NCBI RefSeq assembly: GCF_000765145.1
Contig: NZ_JMGA01000019.1
Span: 1-64,000 of the forward strand
Length of the DNA stretch: 64,000 bases
Reading direction: 5' to 3'
Source: Desulfosporosinus sp. HMP52
GTDB lineage: Bacteria; Bacillota; Desulfitobacteriia; Desulfitobacteriales; Desulfitobacteriaceae
Shown here: positions 45,703-55,290 of the stretch, in pieces
How positions within the stretch are numbered: the stretch's first letter is position 1
Layout: every line of letters begins with the position of its first letter
Program-made: the position numbers and the translations under genes
Notes under the pieces: model-generated
Database searches by the model: none
Told to the model about the DNA's origin: nothing
What the model saw: the letters and a program-made list of their open reading frames with translations, nothing else

Positions 45703-46134
45703 TAACCCATCCAGCCAAGGTGAAAAATAGGTAGTAGGTGTAAATATATAGAGAGTTTGATGATTGGAGGTGAAATTGAGGGTGTTTCTAAGACTTGTAT
45801 CTCAATGAATTAGCCTTGATTTTAGATTAAAAATAGCGGAAGACACTAATTTATTGGAATCAATAAACTGTCTGTAGGTTATAAGTGAAATAAATCTCTT
45901 TCAACTGTCTCCAAATTCTGCCGCTTAACTATAATACATCGTACTCTTAAGTTTTCACCATTAATAATCCTGAGTTTGACGGATTCGATAAACCCTTTCA
46001 AGAGGAGGGAGGGTATTTTTTATAGCTATTAATTTTATTGTTATAGGAAATATAAATCGGGGAAATAAAGTGAGTCTATGACGAAAAAAGTTTGGGTATT
46101 GTCAGCTTAAACTAACGTGAAAGGTGGAATTCCT

Positions 46135-47946
46135 TTGTACTTAACAAGATTTAAGTATATTCCTTTAATCGGCACCTTAATGAATTATAAAAAGGAATAT
46201 TTAAGTAAAGACTTAATTGCCGCATTAACTGTAGCAGTTGTAGTCATTCCCCAGTCAATGGCATATGCCTTAATTGCTGGTGTTAATCCTGTTTATGGTT
46301 TGTATACTGCTATTGTATCGACTATTATTGCCTCGGCATTTGGTAGTTCTAATCACGCAATTGCTGGTCCTACTAATGCTATTGCACTACTCGTAGCAAG
46401 CAGTCTAGGCAAGTATATGGGCCAAGAGAATGTCTATCAGATGCTCTTTTTAATGACCTTTATGGTTGGGGTGTTACAGATCCTATTTGGAGTTATAAAA
46501 CTTGGGAAAGTTATTAACTTTGTGTCTCATTCTGTTGTAATTGGTTTTACAGCCGGTGCAGGAGTATTGATCGGCTTAGGTCAACTCAGTACACTCCTGA
46601 GTATTTCGATTAAAGATTCCGCTCATATGTCAACGATGCAGAAGTTCTATTATGTTATGACCCATTTAAATCAGACTAATCTGTATGCACTTGGACTTGG
46701 CGCGATGACTATGGCCATTATTATAGTTTGCAAAAGAATCAATAAGAAAATCCCAGGAGCATTGATCGGAATCATTATTCCAATTATCTTTATTGTAATG
46801 TTTTCCCTGGATCAAAAGGGTGTAAAGCTAACTGGATTTATACCTTCCTCCCTTCCGCCCTTTAAAATGATTCAATTTGACCTTAACGTTATGCAGAATC
46901 TTTTTGGTGGTGCAGTTGCAATTGCCATCATTGGCTTAGTTGAGGCTATAGCAATTTCAAAATCAATTGCCACAACATCAAGGCAGAAAATAGATGCAAA
47001 CCAAGAATTTATTGGCCAAGGTCTGGCTAATGCCGGAGCTGCATTCTTTCAATGCTTTGCCGGGTCAGGATCCTTTACACGTTCAGCAATCAATTATCAA
47101 AGTGGTGCAGTTACCAGACTTGCCGGAATAATGTCAGGTATTGTAGTTGCCTTAGTCTTACTGTTTTTTGCACCTTATGCACAATATATTCCTAATCCAT
47201 GTCTTGCTGGTGTAATTCTGGTTATTGCTTATAACATGGTAGATAAAAAGGAAATCATGCATATTGTTAAGGCTGGTAAGTTTAAATCGGATTCTATTGC
47301 CATGTTTACTACAGCCATTGCTACAATTGTAATGCCTCATTTAGATGTGGCAATCTACACAGGGATAGCAATTTCTATTGCCTTATATCTTAAAGACACT
47401 AATAAGGCACCTTTAAAGATACTTCTACCTTCACAAGAGCAGAATGGCCATGTGATCGAAAAAGAAGTTAAATCCCTTAAAGAAAAAGTTGATATTCTAA
47501 TCATTCAGTTAGAAGGAAACCTTTTCTTTGGTTCTGCGGAGGATTTACAAACAAAATTGGATGATCTAACGGATAAATCAAAAGTATTTATTTTAAGAAT
47601 GAAATATGTAGCTACAATTGATTTAACTGCATTAGGCGCTTTGCAGGTGTTTATTAGAACAGTTAAAGAATCTGGTGGAATTGTTATCTTCAGCGGAGTA
47701 AAGTCTGAGTTCAACTCCTTATTGCTTAATTCTCATGTGACTTCGGATATTGGAGAAGATAACATCTTTATGTCTGAGAATGAAATATTTGCATCTTCTA
47801 CTAATGCCTTAGAAAGAGCAAAATCCGTTTTAGGTTGTGAAATTACTGGCAGTAAGGAAAAATCTGCAGCATGTAATTTATTAGAATCTGAAACCGTATC
47901 GAAGGTAAATAACGGTATCAATAATCGAAACACAGCAGCCTTTTAA
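46135..47946 (+). CDS. SulP family anion (sulfate) transporter 1
   Basis: A 603-residue SLC26/SulP transporter: N-terminal membrane domain with the family motif PQSMAYALIAGVNPVYGLY near residue 42 and about 12-14 helices to residue ~420, then a cytoplasmic STAS domain (about 450-560, ATIDLTALGAL). Sulfate is the likely substrate next to sat/apr genes, though bicarbonate or other anions are possible for SulP. TTG 46135 follows GAAAGGTGG, the same initiation layout as the four paralogues discussed at 48701. A C-terminal Asn-rich tail follows STAS. The UspA gene starts 32 bases later. Confidence 0.88.
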   Translation: MYLTRFKYIPLIGTLMNYKKEYLSKDLIAALTVAVVVIPQSMAYALIAGVNPVYGLYTAIVSTIIASAFGSSNHAIAGPTNAIALLVASSLGKYMGQENVYQMLFLMTFMVGVLQILFGVIKLGKVINFVSHSVVIGFTAGAGVLIGLGQLSTLLSISIKDSAHMSTMQKFYYVMTHLNQTNLYALGLGAMTMAIIIVCKRINKKIPGALIGIIIPIIFIVMFSLDQKGVKLTGFIPSSLPPFKMIQFDLNVMQNLFGGAVAIAIIGLVEAIAISKSIATTSRQKIDANQEFIGQGLANAGAAFFQCFAGSGSFTRSAINYQSGAVTRLAGIMSGIVVALVLLFFAPYAQYIPNPCLAGVILVIAYNMVDKKEIMHIVKAGKFKSDSIAMFTTAIATIVMPHLDVAIYTGIAISIALYLKDTNKAPLKILLPSQEQNGHVIEKEVKSLKEKVDILIIQLEGNLFFGSAEDLQTKLDDLTDKSKVFILRMKYVATIDLTALGALQVFIRTVKESGGIVIFSGVKSEFNSLLLNSHVTSDIGEDNIFMSENEIFASSTNALERAKSVLGCEITGSKEKSAACNLLESETVSKVNNGINNRNTAAF

Positions 47947-47978
47947 ATAGAAGAAAGAAATACGAAGGAGGTATTTAT

Positions 47979-48548
47979 ATGGGCGACTCAAAATTCAATG
48001 TGCTCCTTTATTCTGATGGATCACAGCAGGCATTTTCGGCTGCAGTTTACGCGGCAAATTTGCTGAAAAATATGCCGAATATGCATTTAACCATTGTGCA
48101 GGTTCAGGAAAGTGATGAAGGTTCTATGGGTACAGAGTACAGTTGGATCGATACTTGGCCAGTTAGTCCTACGTCTGAGTGGATGAAACGTGTCATTGAG
48201 TCAGATACTAATGTAAGAAATTTGTATAATGATATTCTTAATAGAACTAACGAAATTTTTACTGAAAGAGGTAAGAATGTCAGTCACCATGTAATCTATT
48301 GTAACCCTAGCATATCTGATACAGTAGATGCCCTTCTTGAGTATGCGGAAAAGAAAAAATTTAAATTAATTATCATGGGTACTCGGGGTTTAACCACGCT
48401 AAAAGGCTTGATTTTTGGTTGTTTAGCTCACAATGTCCTAAATAGATCACCTATCCCTGTTTTGTTAATTAAGAAGCTCCCCCAAGACTTTATTGATAAT
48501 TATTGTTCAGATGATAACAGCAATGGTTTGAAAGTTAATCATCTATAG
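47979..48548 (+). CDS. Universal stress protein (UspA family) 1
   Basis: A 189-residue UspA-fold protein, VLLYSDGSQQAF start and the C-terminal nucleotide-binding loop GTRGLTTLKGLIFGCLA. The ATP-binding motif G-2x-G-9x-G-(S/T) is nearly complete, with Cys in place of the final Ser/Thr. GAAGGAGG precedes the ATG. It lies 32 bases after SulP and probably shares its transcript. UspA proteins modulate transporters and stress responses; partner transporters with Usp domains are common. Confidence 0.88.
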   Translation: MGDSKFNVLLYSDGSQQAFSAAVYAANLLKNMPNMHLTIVQVQESDEGSMGTEYSWIDTWPVSPTSEWMKRVIESDTNVRNLYNDILNRTNEIFTERGKNVSHHVIYCNPSISDTVDALLEYAEKKKFKLIIMGTRGLTTLKGLIFGCLAHNVLNRSPIPVLLIKKLPQDFIDNYCSDDNSNGLKVNHL

Positions 48549-48585
48549 TCCCGGTTCTCTTAGTTGATCTCCTATCTTTTTTTAA

Positions 48586-48635
48586 AAACCTAATCAGCCC
48601 CGCAGAGAATCGTCTCTTCGGGGCTGATTAGGTTT
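48586..48635. terminator. 17-bp perfect-stem terminator after usp1
   Basis: AAACCTAATCAGCCCCG (48586-48602) pairs perfectly with 48619-48635, with further AGAGA/TCTCT pairing inside. T7 lies upstream, so it would terminate best from the opposite strand; on the plus strand the T stretch is short. Confidence 0.7.
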
Positions 48636-48700
48636 ACCTCAATTCATAAGAACTTATTTTGGGTGTATATTACTATCATATTAAGAAAGGCGGGATCAGG

Positions 48701-49318
48701 TTGACTGATTCAACTCTTAGCAGAGATCAGTCTTTGACGGATCAGGCAAAAGGGAAGTCGGAAGAGATGATATATCCAATCTGGTTACTATTTAATCCTA
48801 AGCATCCTGCTGTGCGACATTATATTTGGACGCCTGTATTGGCGGAAATTCAAGACCTGGTATATAGGGAATTGCGTAAAAGGATAGATTCTTCTAAAAT
48901 TTATACGCGGTTTGCTGTTTCTGACAGTAGTATTGTTCCGAACACCTTGAATTGGTGGGATGCTAAAGTGGCTGCAGAAATAGCCGATTTTCGAGAGCTT
49001 GCTTCATTGCATAAGCCGAAAATCCTAATATCGTTTGGTGCCTTTCCCTTTGAGTTTTTAAGACGAGTCTATGCAATGAAACCTGAGAAAGGACCAAAGT
49101 CTTGGGGAACTACAAATTTAGGGGACGAATTTGTAAAATCCATTGAGCATTTTGACCTCAATAAAACCAATATTTTTCCTTTGCTTCGTAGAGTTGTCGA
49201 AAGTGACAAATACATTGATGATCCTGATTATACCGATAAATATTTTAAATACGTCGGAACTAATATTGCCAGGAGAATTATCGAGCATAAGGATCAACTT
49301 AATATTTGGATGGATTAA
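48701..49318 (+). CDS. Paralogue 1 of an unnamed ~205-residue family (UDG-like?)
   Basis: A 205-residue soluble protein. It shares with the products at 49953 and 60785 the segments YPIWLL-NPK-PAV, EIQD-VYREL--RID, VPNTLNWW, PKILISFGAFPFEF, KPEKGPK-W and PLLRRVV. By eye the order (N-terminal Pro loop, a strand NIYIR, then a PK-LI-FGA strand after a helix, and a late PLLRRV strand) resembles the uracil-DNA-glycosylase superfamily, in which LxPKVIVxLGAxA is characteristic; no catalytic Asp/His pair can be assigned, so this is weak. TTG 48701 follows AAGAAAGGCGGG. It lies downstream of SulP and UspA1. No function is claimed. Confidence 0.7.
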   Translation: MTDSTLSRDQSLTDQAKGKSEEMIYPIWLLFNPKHPAVRHYIWTPVLAEIQDLVYRELRKRIDSSKIYTRFAVSDSSIVPNTLNWWDAKVAAEIADFRELASLHKPKILISFGAFPFEFLRRVYAMKPEKGPKSWGTTNLGDEFVKSIEHFDLNKTNIFPLLRRVVESDKYIDDPDYTDKYFKYVGTNIARRIIEHKDQLNIWMD

Positions 49319-49369
49319 AAACCAAGATTACTGAGTTATGTAATAGTTGTAATAAGAGAATCTAATTAG

Positions 49370-49404
49370 GCTTCATAGAGATTAACCTCCCTATGAAGCT
49401 TTTT
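49370..49404 (+). terminator. Terminator after paralogue 1
   Basis: GCTTCATAG (49370-49378) pairs with CTATGAAGC (49391-49399), then T5. Confidence 0.75.
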
Positions 49405-49642
49405 GTAGTATATTTTTCATCAAAAAGGACAACAATTAAAAATTAAAGAATTTGATTAAGAAGAATTGGGTTTGATCAACAGGCCAACCTTATCATTGAA
49501 GCAAGAAGGTAATTTTCCAGCTTTCAGATCCCCTAAGTAGGCTAACTAGCAACTTATGGCTGCTTTGTAGCCTAAAAGTATGTCAATTGAATGTAGATTT
49601 GCTATCACATAACAAATCTATAAATCTCGCTATCAGGTATAT

Positions 49643-49671
49643 TAATTATGAGCATATTGTTTTGCTCTAGA
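49643..49671 (+). promoter_or_regulatory. Shared promoter-like block 1 (upstream of paralogue 2)
   Basis: TAATTA-N17-TCTAGA with GAGCAT and TTTGC in the spacer, followed by CACATTTCT. Equivalent blocks precede the genes at 57861, 61972 and 63869 (TGATTA-N17-TATAGA or TATATA). Gap 49405-49952 holds this, the CRP-like palindrome at 49702 and the leader hairpin at 49795; no gene. Confidence 0.55.
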
Positions 49672-49701
49672 CACATTTCTTTCATAATGTTAATCTCTAA
49701 T

Positions 49702-49715
49702 TGTGATGAATCACA
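49702..49715. promoter_or_regulatory. CRP/FNR-type palindrome TGTGA-N4-TCACA
   Basis: A perfect TGTGA...TCACA pair, within a stretch similar to that at 57540 (where the spacing is N6). The family of the regulator is inferred from half-site shape only. Purine-rich GAGAGGGGG follows in both leaders. Confidence 0.45.
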
Positions 49716-49794
49716 CATGATAGTTAAAGAGAGGGGGTTATAAAAAATAAATAGCTAGGGTCGTACTGGTTCTAGAAATAGATAGATATATAAA

Positions 49795-49825
49795 GCAGCC
49801 TGATGGCCGCTAAGAAATTTAATCG
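49795..49825 (+). promoter_or_regulatory. Leader hairpin 1 (GCAGCC/GGCCGC)
   Basis: GCAGCC-TGAT-GGCCGC with an internal A-C mismatch, followed by TAAGAAATTTAATCG. The same hairpin and trailing motif recur at 57709 and, with base changes, at 61881 and 63737. It lies about 130 bases before the paralogue 2 start. Confidence 0.6.
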
Positions 49826-49952
49826 AGTTATAAATGCTTAAAGTCATAAACATGAGGATTTTGAGTTAGTGAGCTAAATTCTATCAATCATTGGTGACCC
49901 GCCAAGATTCTTATGTGAATGGCAGTACAAGCAAAGAAAGGTGGAAATTATT

Positions 49953-50585
49953 TTGTCCTGCTTGACTCCAAAAGAATCCTTTTCTAAGGGTGAGAGTATG
50001 AAGAGAGAACTAGGAGAAAGAACTTATCCGATATGGCTATTAATAAACCCCAAATACCCGGCAGTTCGCCATGATATTTGGAGACCTATATTAGATGAGA
50101 TCCAAGACAGAGTATTTAGAGAATTGTATACTAGGATAGATACCTCTAATATTTATATTCGTAGTGCTGTAAATGACGGAGGTATCGTTCCTAATACCTT
50201 AAACTGGTGGGGTAAGGAGGTAGCAAAAGAAATTGAGTATTACAGAGAGATTGTAAATGAACACAAGCCCAAGATGCTCATATCATTTGGTGCATTTCCC
50301 TTTGAATTTGCAAGGCGTGTCTTTGAAGTAAAACCAGAAAAAGGGCCGAAAGCCTGGAGTTCTTCCATTCTTAAAGATGAATTTGAAAACGCTATGGAAA
50401 ACTTTGATATTAACCAAACTAACAGGATACCACTCCTCCGTCGTGTGATTCCTACAGATAAATTTATCGAAAACCACAATTTTCTGTCGCGAACAGATAG
50501 GGAGACTTATTTTCAACATGTTGGGGCGAAAATCGCTGAAAAGATAATTGAAAATAAGGAACATCTAGATATCTGGATTAAGTAA
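49953..50585 (+). CDS. Paralogue 2 of the unnamed family
   Basis: A 210-residue copy very close to paralogues 1 and 4 (YPIWLLINPKYPAV, IQDRVFREL, VPNTLNWWGKEV, PKMLISFGAFPFEF, KPEKGPKAW, PLLRRVI, YFQHVGAKIAE). TTG 49953 sits about eight bases after GAAAGGTGG, matching the other copies; ATG 49998 is an alternative. It has its own shared promoter and leader and lies 69 bases ahead of the sigma54 response regulator. See paralogue 1 for the fold hypothesis. Confidence 0.7.
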   Translation: MSCLTPKESFSKGESMKRELGERTYPIWLLINPKYPAVRHDIWRPILDEIQDRVFRELYTRIDTSNIYIRSAVNDGGIVPNTLNWWGKEVAKEIEYYREIVNEHKPKMLISFGAFPFEFARRVFEVKPEKGPKAWSSSILKDEFENAMENFDINQTNRIPLLRRVIPTDKFIENHNFLSRTDRETYFQHVGAKIAEKIIENKEHLDIWIK

Positions 50586-50654
50586 AACTAACTCCAGGGT
50601 GAACAAGGGGATTTCCAATTTGTCACTTTCCGTTAAGCGAAGGAAGTGTTTTTA

Positions 50655-52010
50655 TTGAATAAGATACTAGTCATTGATGATGAAGAGCATCTGTGTTGGG
50701 CTCTCGAAAAAGGCCTCCGACAGGAAGGGTATCAGGTGATAACTGCCACGCGGGGGAAAGAAGGCCTGGAACTAATTCAGAAAGAAACACCTTCCTTAGT
50801 TCTGCTTGATCTCAAAATGCCTGAAATGGATGGCTTAGAAGTGTTGGTTAAAGCCAGAGAACTCTTTCCAAAGCTTCTGGTAATTATGATTACTGCTCAT
50901 GGATCAATTGATACTGCCATTGAAGCTATGAAGCTTGGGGCAATCGATTATATTTCCAAGCCATTTGACCTTAATGAGCTCAAGATAGTTGTGAGGCAGG
51001 CCTTAATGGTAAGCCGTTTGCGGGAAGAAGTTGTCTTTTTGCGCTCTGAACTGAATAAAAAACATGGCCGAATTTTGGGCAACAGTCCGGCAATTCAAGA
51101 GGTCAACAACCTTATTGAAAGGGTTGCAGACAGTAATGCTACAGTAATGATTACCGGAGAAAGTGGTACCGGAAAAGAAGTTACGGCACTTTCAATTCAC
51201 AATCTTAGCTATCGTCGAGAAAAGTCCTATGTTCCTATCAACTGCGCAGCACTCCCCGAAACCCTACTAGAAAGTGAATTGTTTGGCCATGAAAAAGGAG
51301 CATTCACCGGCGCTGTGAGCAGAAAGCTAGGTCGCTTTGAATTAGCTGATAAGGGAACAATATTTTTGGATGAGGTTACTGAAATGCCTCTGTCAATGCA
51401 AGTTAAACTCCTTAGAGTACTTCAGGAAAGACAGTTTGAAAGGGTAGGAGGAACCGAAAGCATCAAGGTTGATGTAAGGGTTATAGCTGCAACAAACCGT
51501 GATCCGCTGGACTGCATTAAACGAGGAACTTTCAGGGAGGATCTGTACTACCGTTTAAATGTACTGCCGATCCACATTCCCCCCTTAAGGGAACGATCAG
51601 AAGATATATCACTATTGACCATGCACTTTATGCAAAGGTTTAATCCCTCTCAAGAACAAATGATCTCTCCTGAGGCTTTAACATTATTAATGAACTATGA
51701 ATGGCCCGGGAACATTCGAGAGTTGCAAAATGTAATCGAAAGGTCTGTCATCCTCTCTCAAGGGCAGGAGATTAAGGTGCAACATCTACCGAAAGAAATA
51801 CAAAAAGTTGAAAACAAAAAAAACGATGCAGATCAAGGCTTGATTCTAAATTTCCCTGACAAGGGGATTTCATTCGACGAAGTGGAAAGAGAATTGATTC
51901 TTAAGGCTCTTGAGAAAAGTAGAGGGAATCAGACTAAGGCAGCACAGCTACTTGGACTTACACGATCAGCACTTCTTTATAGAGCTCAAAAGTACCAAGT
52001 AAAATTATAA
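50655..52010 (+). CDS. NtrC-family sigma54 response regulator
   Basis: A ~451-residue regulator: receiver domain with Asp52 in LVLLDLKMPEMDG, AAA+ domain with GESGTGKE and the sigma54-contacting GAFTGA, and a Fis-type helix-turn-helix (GNQTKAAQLLGLTRSALLYR). TTG 50655 follows GAAGGAAG; GTG 50646 is an alternative. The sensor is probably the kinase at 55692. Likely targets are the transporter genes around it, but the shared promoter block does not have the sigma54 GG element, so the target promoters remain unclear. Confidence 0.92.
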   Translation: MNKILVIDDEEHLCWALEKGLRQEGYQVITATRGKEGLELIQKETPSLVLLDLKMPEMDGLEVLVKARELFPKLLVIMITAHGSIDTAIEAMKLGAIDYISKPFDLNELKIVVRQALMVSRLREEVVFLRSELNKKHGRILGNSPAIQEVNNLIERVADSNATVMITGESGTGKEVTALSIHNLSYRREKSYVPINCAALPETLLESELFGHEKGAFTGAVSRKLGRFELADKGTIFLDEVTEMPLSMQVKLLRVLQERQFERVGGTESIKVDVRVIAATNRDPLDCIKRGTFREDLYYRLNVLPIHIPPLRERSEDISLLTMHFMQRFNPSQEQMISPEALTLLMNYEWPGNIRELQNVIERSVILSQGQEIKVQHLPKEIQKVENKKNDADQGLILNFPDKGISFDEVERELILKALEKSRGNQTKAAQLLGLTRSALLYRAQKYQVKL

Positions 52011-52051
52011 TGAGAAATCTACAATGGTTCTATGTAGAGAGGGAGGGAACT

Positions 52052-52318
52052 ATGAAAGAGACTTCAAAGTGCAGCCAATGTATTAATAAGGAGTTATGCC
52101 ATATTCGCTCTAGTCTTAATAGGATTATTAATGATGTAATAAAGACTTCTGAAGCAGAAGTACACCAGTTGTCACCTAAAGAGATAGACTTTATAATATA
52201 TACGGACATTTCGATAATTCCAACACGCTGTGAGAGTTTTAAATGCCGTCCGGATGCGTCTGGAATTAGAGAGGGTTTATCTGTATTTAGATTACCCCTG
52301 GCAACACCTGCAATATGA
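52052..52318 (+). CDS. Small Cys-rich protein of unknown function
   Basis: An 88-residue protein starting MKETSKCSQCINKELC with Cys-x2-Cys-x5-Cys, and a second group RCESFKCRP. It may bind zinc or an Fe-S cluster. ATG 52052 has GGGAGGG upstream; an in-frame ATG at 52010 overlaps the regulator's last codons. It follows the response regulator, so it may be co-transcribed with it. Confidence 0.6.
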   Translation: MKETSKCSQCINKELCHIRSSLNRIINDVIKTSEAEVHQLSPKEIDFIIYTDISIIPTRCESFKCRPDASGIREGLSVFRLPLATPAI

Positions 52319-52383
52319 ATATACTGCTATTATTAACTCGATACTCTAGGCACCCTGTTTTTTTCAGGGGGCGATTAAATATT

Positions 52384-52431
52384 TGAAATAGCCCTCGAAA
52401 GATTAGATGATCTTTTCGAGGGCTATTTTAA
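52384..52431. terminator. Bidirectional terminator between convergent genes
   Basis: AAATAGCCCTCGAAA (52386-52400) pairs with TTTTCGAGGGCTATTT (52413-52428), with A/T tracts at both ends, between the Cys-rich protein and minus-strand SulP2. Confidence 0.85.
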
Positions 52432-52439
52432 ATAAGGTC

Positions 52440-54164
52440 TTAGTATGCCTGGGCAGATCGGTTCTCCGAGGTATAGCTGACATTTCTGACAAAAGAGTTT
52501 GCATGCTCTATAGCTTTCTCAGATGAGGCAAAAACCTCATCCTCTTCCATATAGATATTTTCTTTACCAACGTGATCAACAATGTTCATTTTTTTCAGCA
52601 TGCCTAAGATTTTTGGTGTGACTCCGGAGAGAATAACCCTTTTTTCTTCCTTTAAAGCTCGGTCAATATAAGTTTCAATAACTTCCATTGCGGTAATATC
52701 GATGATTGAAACGCCCTTGAAACGTATGAGATAAACTTTGGAGTTTGGGAATGAGTCGCTTAACTTCTTGTCAAGATCCGCTGAGGATCCGAAATATAGG
52801 TTTCCCTCTAGTTGATGAATTGCAACGGCGGTGTCGTTTTTACAGGCTACTTGTTCAATAAATTGCCCGTTACTTCCTCTGACCGTTTCTAGAGTTCTGA
52901 CGGTAGCTACGGCAGAATCCTTTAGGTATAGAATTACTGAGACAGCAACTCCGGCATAAATTGCTTGCTCTAAATGAGGGGCAAAAATGGTCGTCAACAT
53001 GGTCACCAGTAGGACGATGGCATCATTACGATTAGTTGTTATAACCTTTACTAAAGCTCTTTTATCAATCATTGAGTAGGCAACTACCATGATAACCCCA
53101 GCTAAACTTGCATTTGGAATATATCTCGCGTAGGGTGCAAAGAAAAATAAAACAATGAGGATTATCAAACCTACCAGTACCCCTGTTAACCGGGTTTTTC
53201 CTCCATTTTGATGGGTTATAGCAGAACGTGTAAAGGAACCGGAGCCTGCTATACTGCTGAAAAATGATCCCACTAAATTAGCTATTCCTTGGCCAATAAA
53301 CTCCTGATTGGGATCTATCTTTTGTTGGGTTTTAGTTGCAATTGCCTTGGAAATTGATACTGCTTCAACTAGACCAATAATGGCAATGACGGCTGCCCCG
53401 GTAGTTAAATCGCTAATAGCAGAGAGATTGAAGTTGGGCATGCTTAGCGGCGGTATAGCTTGAGGAATTTGTCCCACAACCTTTACCCCTAATTCCTCTA
53501 AACCTAGGATCATCACAAGAACTACTGAAAAGATAACACTTAACAAAGCACCGGGGATATTCTTATTAATTATTTTGCTGACTATAATTATTGTTATAGT
53601 AAATAGGCCAATACCTAGAGCGTAATAATTAATTTTATCAATACTCTGTAAACAAGTAACTAATTTTCCAATACTTGAAAGGTGTGGATCAGCCAGACTA
53701 ACTCCCATTATGTTATTTAGCTGACCCATAGCAATAATAACACCTGCCCCGGCGGTAAAGCCTACGATCACAGCATGTGAAACATAGTTGACTAAAGAAC
53801 CCAGTTTTAGTACCCCCATGGTAAATTGTATAGCTCCTACTAAAAAGGTTAGGAGAAATAAGTTTGCAAAAAAGTTATCGCTTCCTGCAAAGGGTATCAT
53901 ATAAGATGCTATCAAGAGACAGATAGCATTAGTTGGCCCGGTTGCCAGCTGATTAGAACTTCCAAACGAAGAAGCAATAATTGTTAGCACAATACCAGAG
54001 TATAAACCGTAGGCTGGGTGAACACCGGCGATCATTGCATAAGCCATAGTTTGAGGTAAGGCAACTACTGCAACAGTTAATGCAGCGATTAGATCAAACT
54101 TAAAATTCTTTTTATCATAATTGATTAAGGTATCAATAAGTGGAATAAACTTTGAAATGTTCAT
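52440..54164 (-). CDS. SulP family anion transporter 2
   Basis: A 574-residue paralogue of SulP1: PQTMAYAMIAGVHPAYGLY motif near residue 38, membrane domain to ~420, STAS domain about 435-560 (SIIDITAMEVIE). ATG 54164 has TGGAGG eight bases upstream on the minus strand; ten more in-frame codons upstream lack a site. It is downstream of paralogue 3 and a 32-codon small gene on the same strand. It probably imports sulfate. Confidence 0.88.
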   Translation of the reverse strand: MNISKFIPLIDTLINYDKKNFKFDLIAALTVAVVALPQTMAYAMIAGVHPAYGLYSGIVLTIIASSFGSSNQLATGPTNAICLLIASYMIPFAGSDNFFANLFLLTFLVGAIQFTMGVLKLGSLVNYVSHAVIVGFTAGAGVIIAMGQLNNIMGVSLADPHLSSIGKLVTCLQSIDKINYYALGIGLFTITIIIVSKIINKNIPGALLSVIFSVVLVMILGLEELGVKVVGQIPQAIPPLSMPNFNLSAISDLTTGAAVIAIIGLVEAVSISKAIATKTQQKIDPNQEFIGQGIANLVGSFFSSIAGSGSFTRSAITHQNGGKTRLTGVLVGLIILIVLFFFAPYARYIPNASLAGVIMVVAYSMIDKRALVKVITTNRNDAIVLLVTMLTTIFAPHLEQAIYAGVAVSVILYLKDSAVATVRTLETVRGSNGQFIEQVACKNDTAVAIHQLEGNLYFGSSADLDKKLSDSFPNSKVYLIRFKGVSIIDITAMEVIETYIDRALKEEKRVILSGVTPKILGMLKKMNIVDHVGKENIYMEEDEVFASSEKAIEHANSFVRNVSYTSENRSAQAY

Positions 54165-54429
54165 GGTTATTGCCTCCAAACAGTAATTTTTCACTACTAA
54201 TCAGGTAATAACTTAAATGAAGTTTTGTGAAACATAGTACGTATTTAGCTGTACATATTTATTAGCATATAGGTTTAGTAGATGACGTAGAGGAGGAAAT
54301 CAATTTTAAAATTTTCCAAAGCCGGGAAGGATCTACTATTCGGAGAATATACAAAGATTTCTTGATGGTTATGCGCTTCCGGCGTTCTCTGCTTGAGGAA
54401 TGTCAACCGGAAGCATGATAACTTGGATT

Positions 54430-54528
54430 CTAAACTCCCGTGGATTCATTTTCGCTGATTGGCCAAAGCCAGTCTCCAAAGAAAACCAAATAGTCCCAAC
54501 AGAATTTCAAGGCACTCATGTTAATCAT
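54430..54528 (-). CDS. Possible 32-residue small protein
   Basis: A short frame begins at ATG 54528 with AAGGAGAAAGG immediately upstream, 12 bases after the stop of paralogue 3, and codes for 32 residues rich in Trp and Phe (FCWDYLVFFGDWLWP). The aromatic content and good ribosome site suggest a small membrane-associated protein. The rest of the gap to SulP2 holds an inverted repeat, GCTTCCGG (54375-54382) with CCGGAAGC (54407-54414). Confidence 0.5.
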   Translation of the reverse strand: MINMSALKFCWDYLVFFGDWLWPISENESTGV

Positions 54529-54540
54529 CCTTTCTCCTTA

Positions 54541-55143
54541 TTAGATCCATATTTCCAGACGATCTTTGTTTTCGATAATTCTTTCAGCAATCTTCGTTGC
54601 AACATCATAATAGTAATTATCTTGGTCTATCCAATCTTTGGTATTGGCTGTTTTAGAAATCCTTCGCACCAAAGGAATGCAGTTTGGTCGATTAATATCA
54701 AAGTTGGCAATTGCCTGCTCAAATTCGTTGCTTAAATTTCCGGTATTCCAATACTTAGTTTGACCTTCGGAGCCTTGATCGAAGGCTCGCTTGATATACT
54801 CATTGGTAATGGCACCAAAAGTAATTAGAAGTTTAGGTTGGTACCTATAGACACTCTCTTTGAGTATTAGAATCTTTTTAGTTAACTCCTCCTCCATTGG
54901 AGTGTTACATATTTTGCCAATATTACTGAAAGCGCTCAGAATAAATATATTTCTGCTGTTAATCCTTGCTCTGAGTTTACGATAGACTTTATCTTGAATC
55001 TCATACATTATTGGATTCCATATATTACTGATGTCATCAGGGTATTTCGGATTTGCGATGAGCCAGATTGGAAAAGATTTATCTCCTGCTTCAATTTTCA
55101 TCTGGTCAATAGGCGAATGATTATTGAGTAATAAGCTGGACAA
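54541..55143 (-). CDS. Paralogue 3 of the unnamed family (divergent)
   Basis: A 200-residue relative with the core kept (FPIWLIANPKYPDD, YEIQDKVYRKLRARI, PKLLITFGA, NFDINRPNCIPLVRRI) but NTPMEEEL for NTLNWW and without KPEKGPK. The start is TTG 55143, with GAAAGGAGG about eight bases upstream, as in the others. It leads a minus-strand set with the 32-codon gene and SulP2. Confidence 0.65.
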   Translation of the reverse strand: MSSLLLNNHSPIDQMKIEAGDKSFPIWLIANPKYPDDISNIWNPIMYEIQDKVYRKLRARINSRNIFILSAFSNIGKICNTPMEEELTKKILILKESVYRYQPKLLITFGAITNEYIKRAFDQGSEGQTKYWNTGNLSNEFEQAIANFDINRPNCIPLVRRISKTANTKDWIDQDNYYYDVATKIAERIIENKDRLEIWI

Positions 55144-55290
55144 AGGAATTTCCTCCTTTCAAAATAATCCTATCAAGAATATTGATTGTGAAGATACAGA
55201 GGGGATGTAGACGGTAATAATCTTATAATGTTATTCTTTAAATGAGATCAAGGACATGGAGGAGCTTTTAGAGATTAAAAGTTTTCTAAT

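Larger units (their letters stand above)
45364..46134 (+). other. 770-base gap ahead of SulP
   Basis: No gene that I can support. It contains the inverted repeat at 45488-45550, the box at 45680-45702, and two unused ribosome-site-like tracts (GGAGGTG near 45771, followed by a ten-codon TTG frame, and GGAGGGAGGG near 46005, followed by no start codon). Confidence 0.5.

Noticed and set aside
54400-54735. 111-codon plus-strand frame
   Set aside because: Mostly antisense to paralogue 3, which has clear homologues, so it is a shadow frame.
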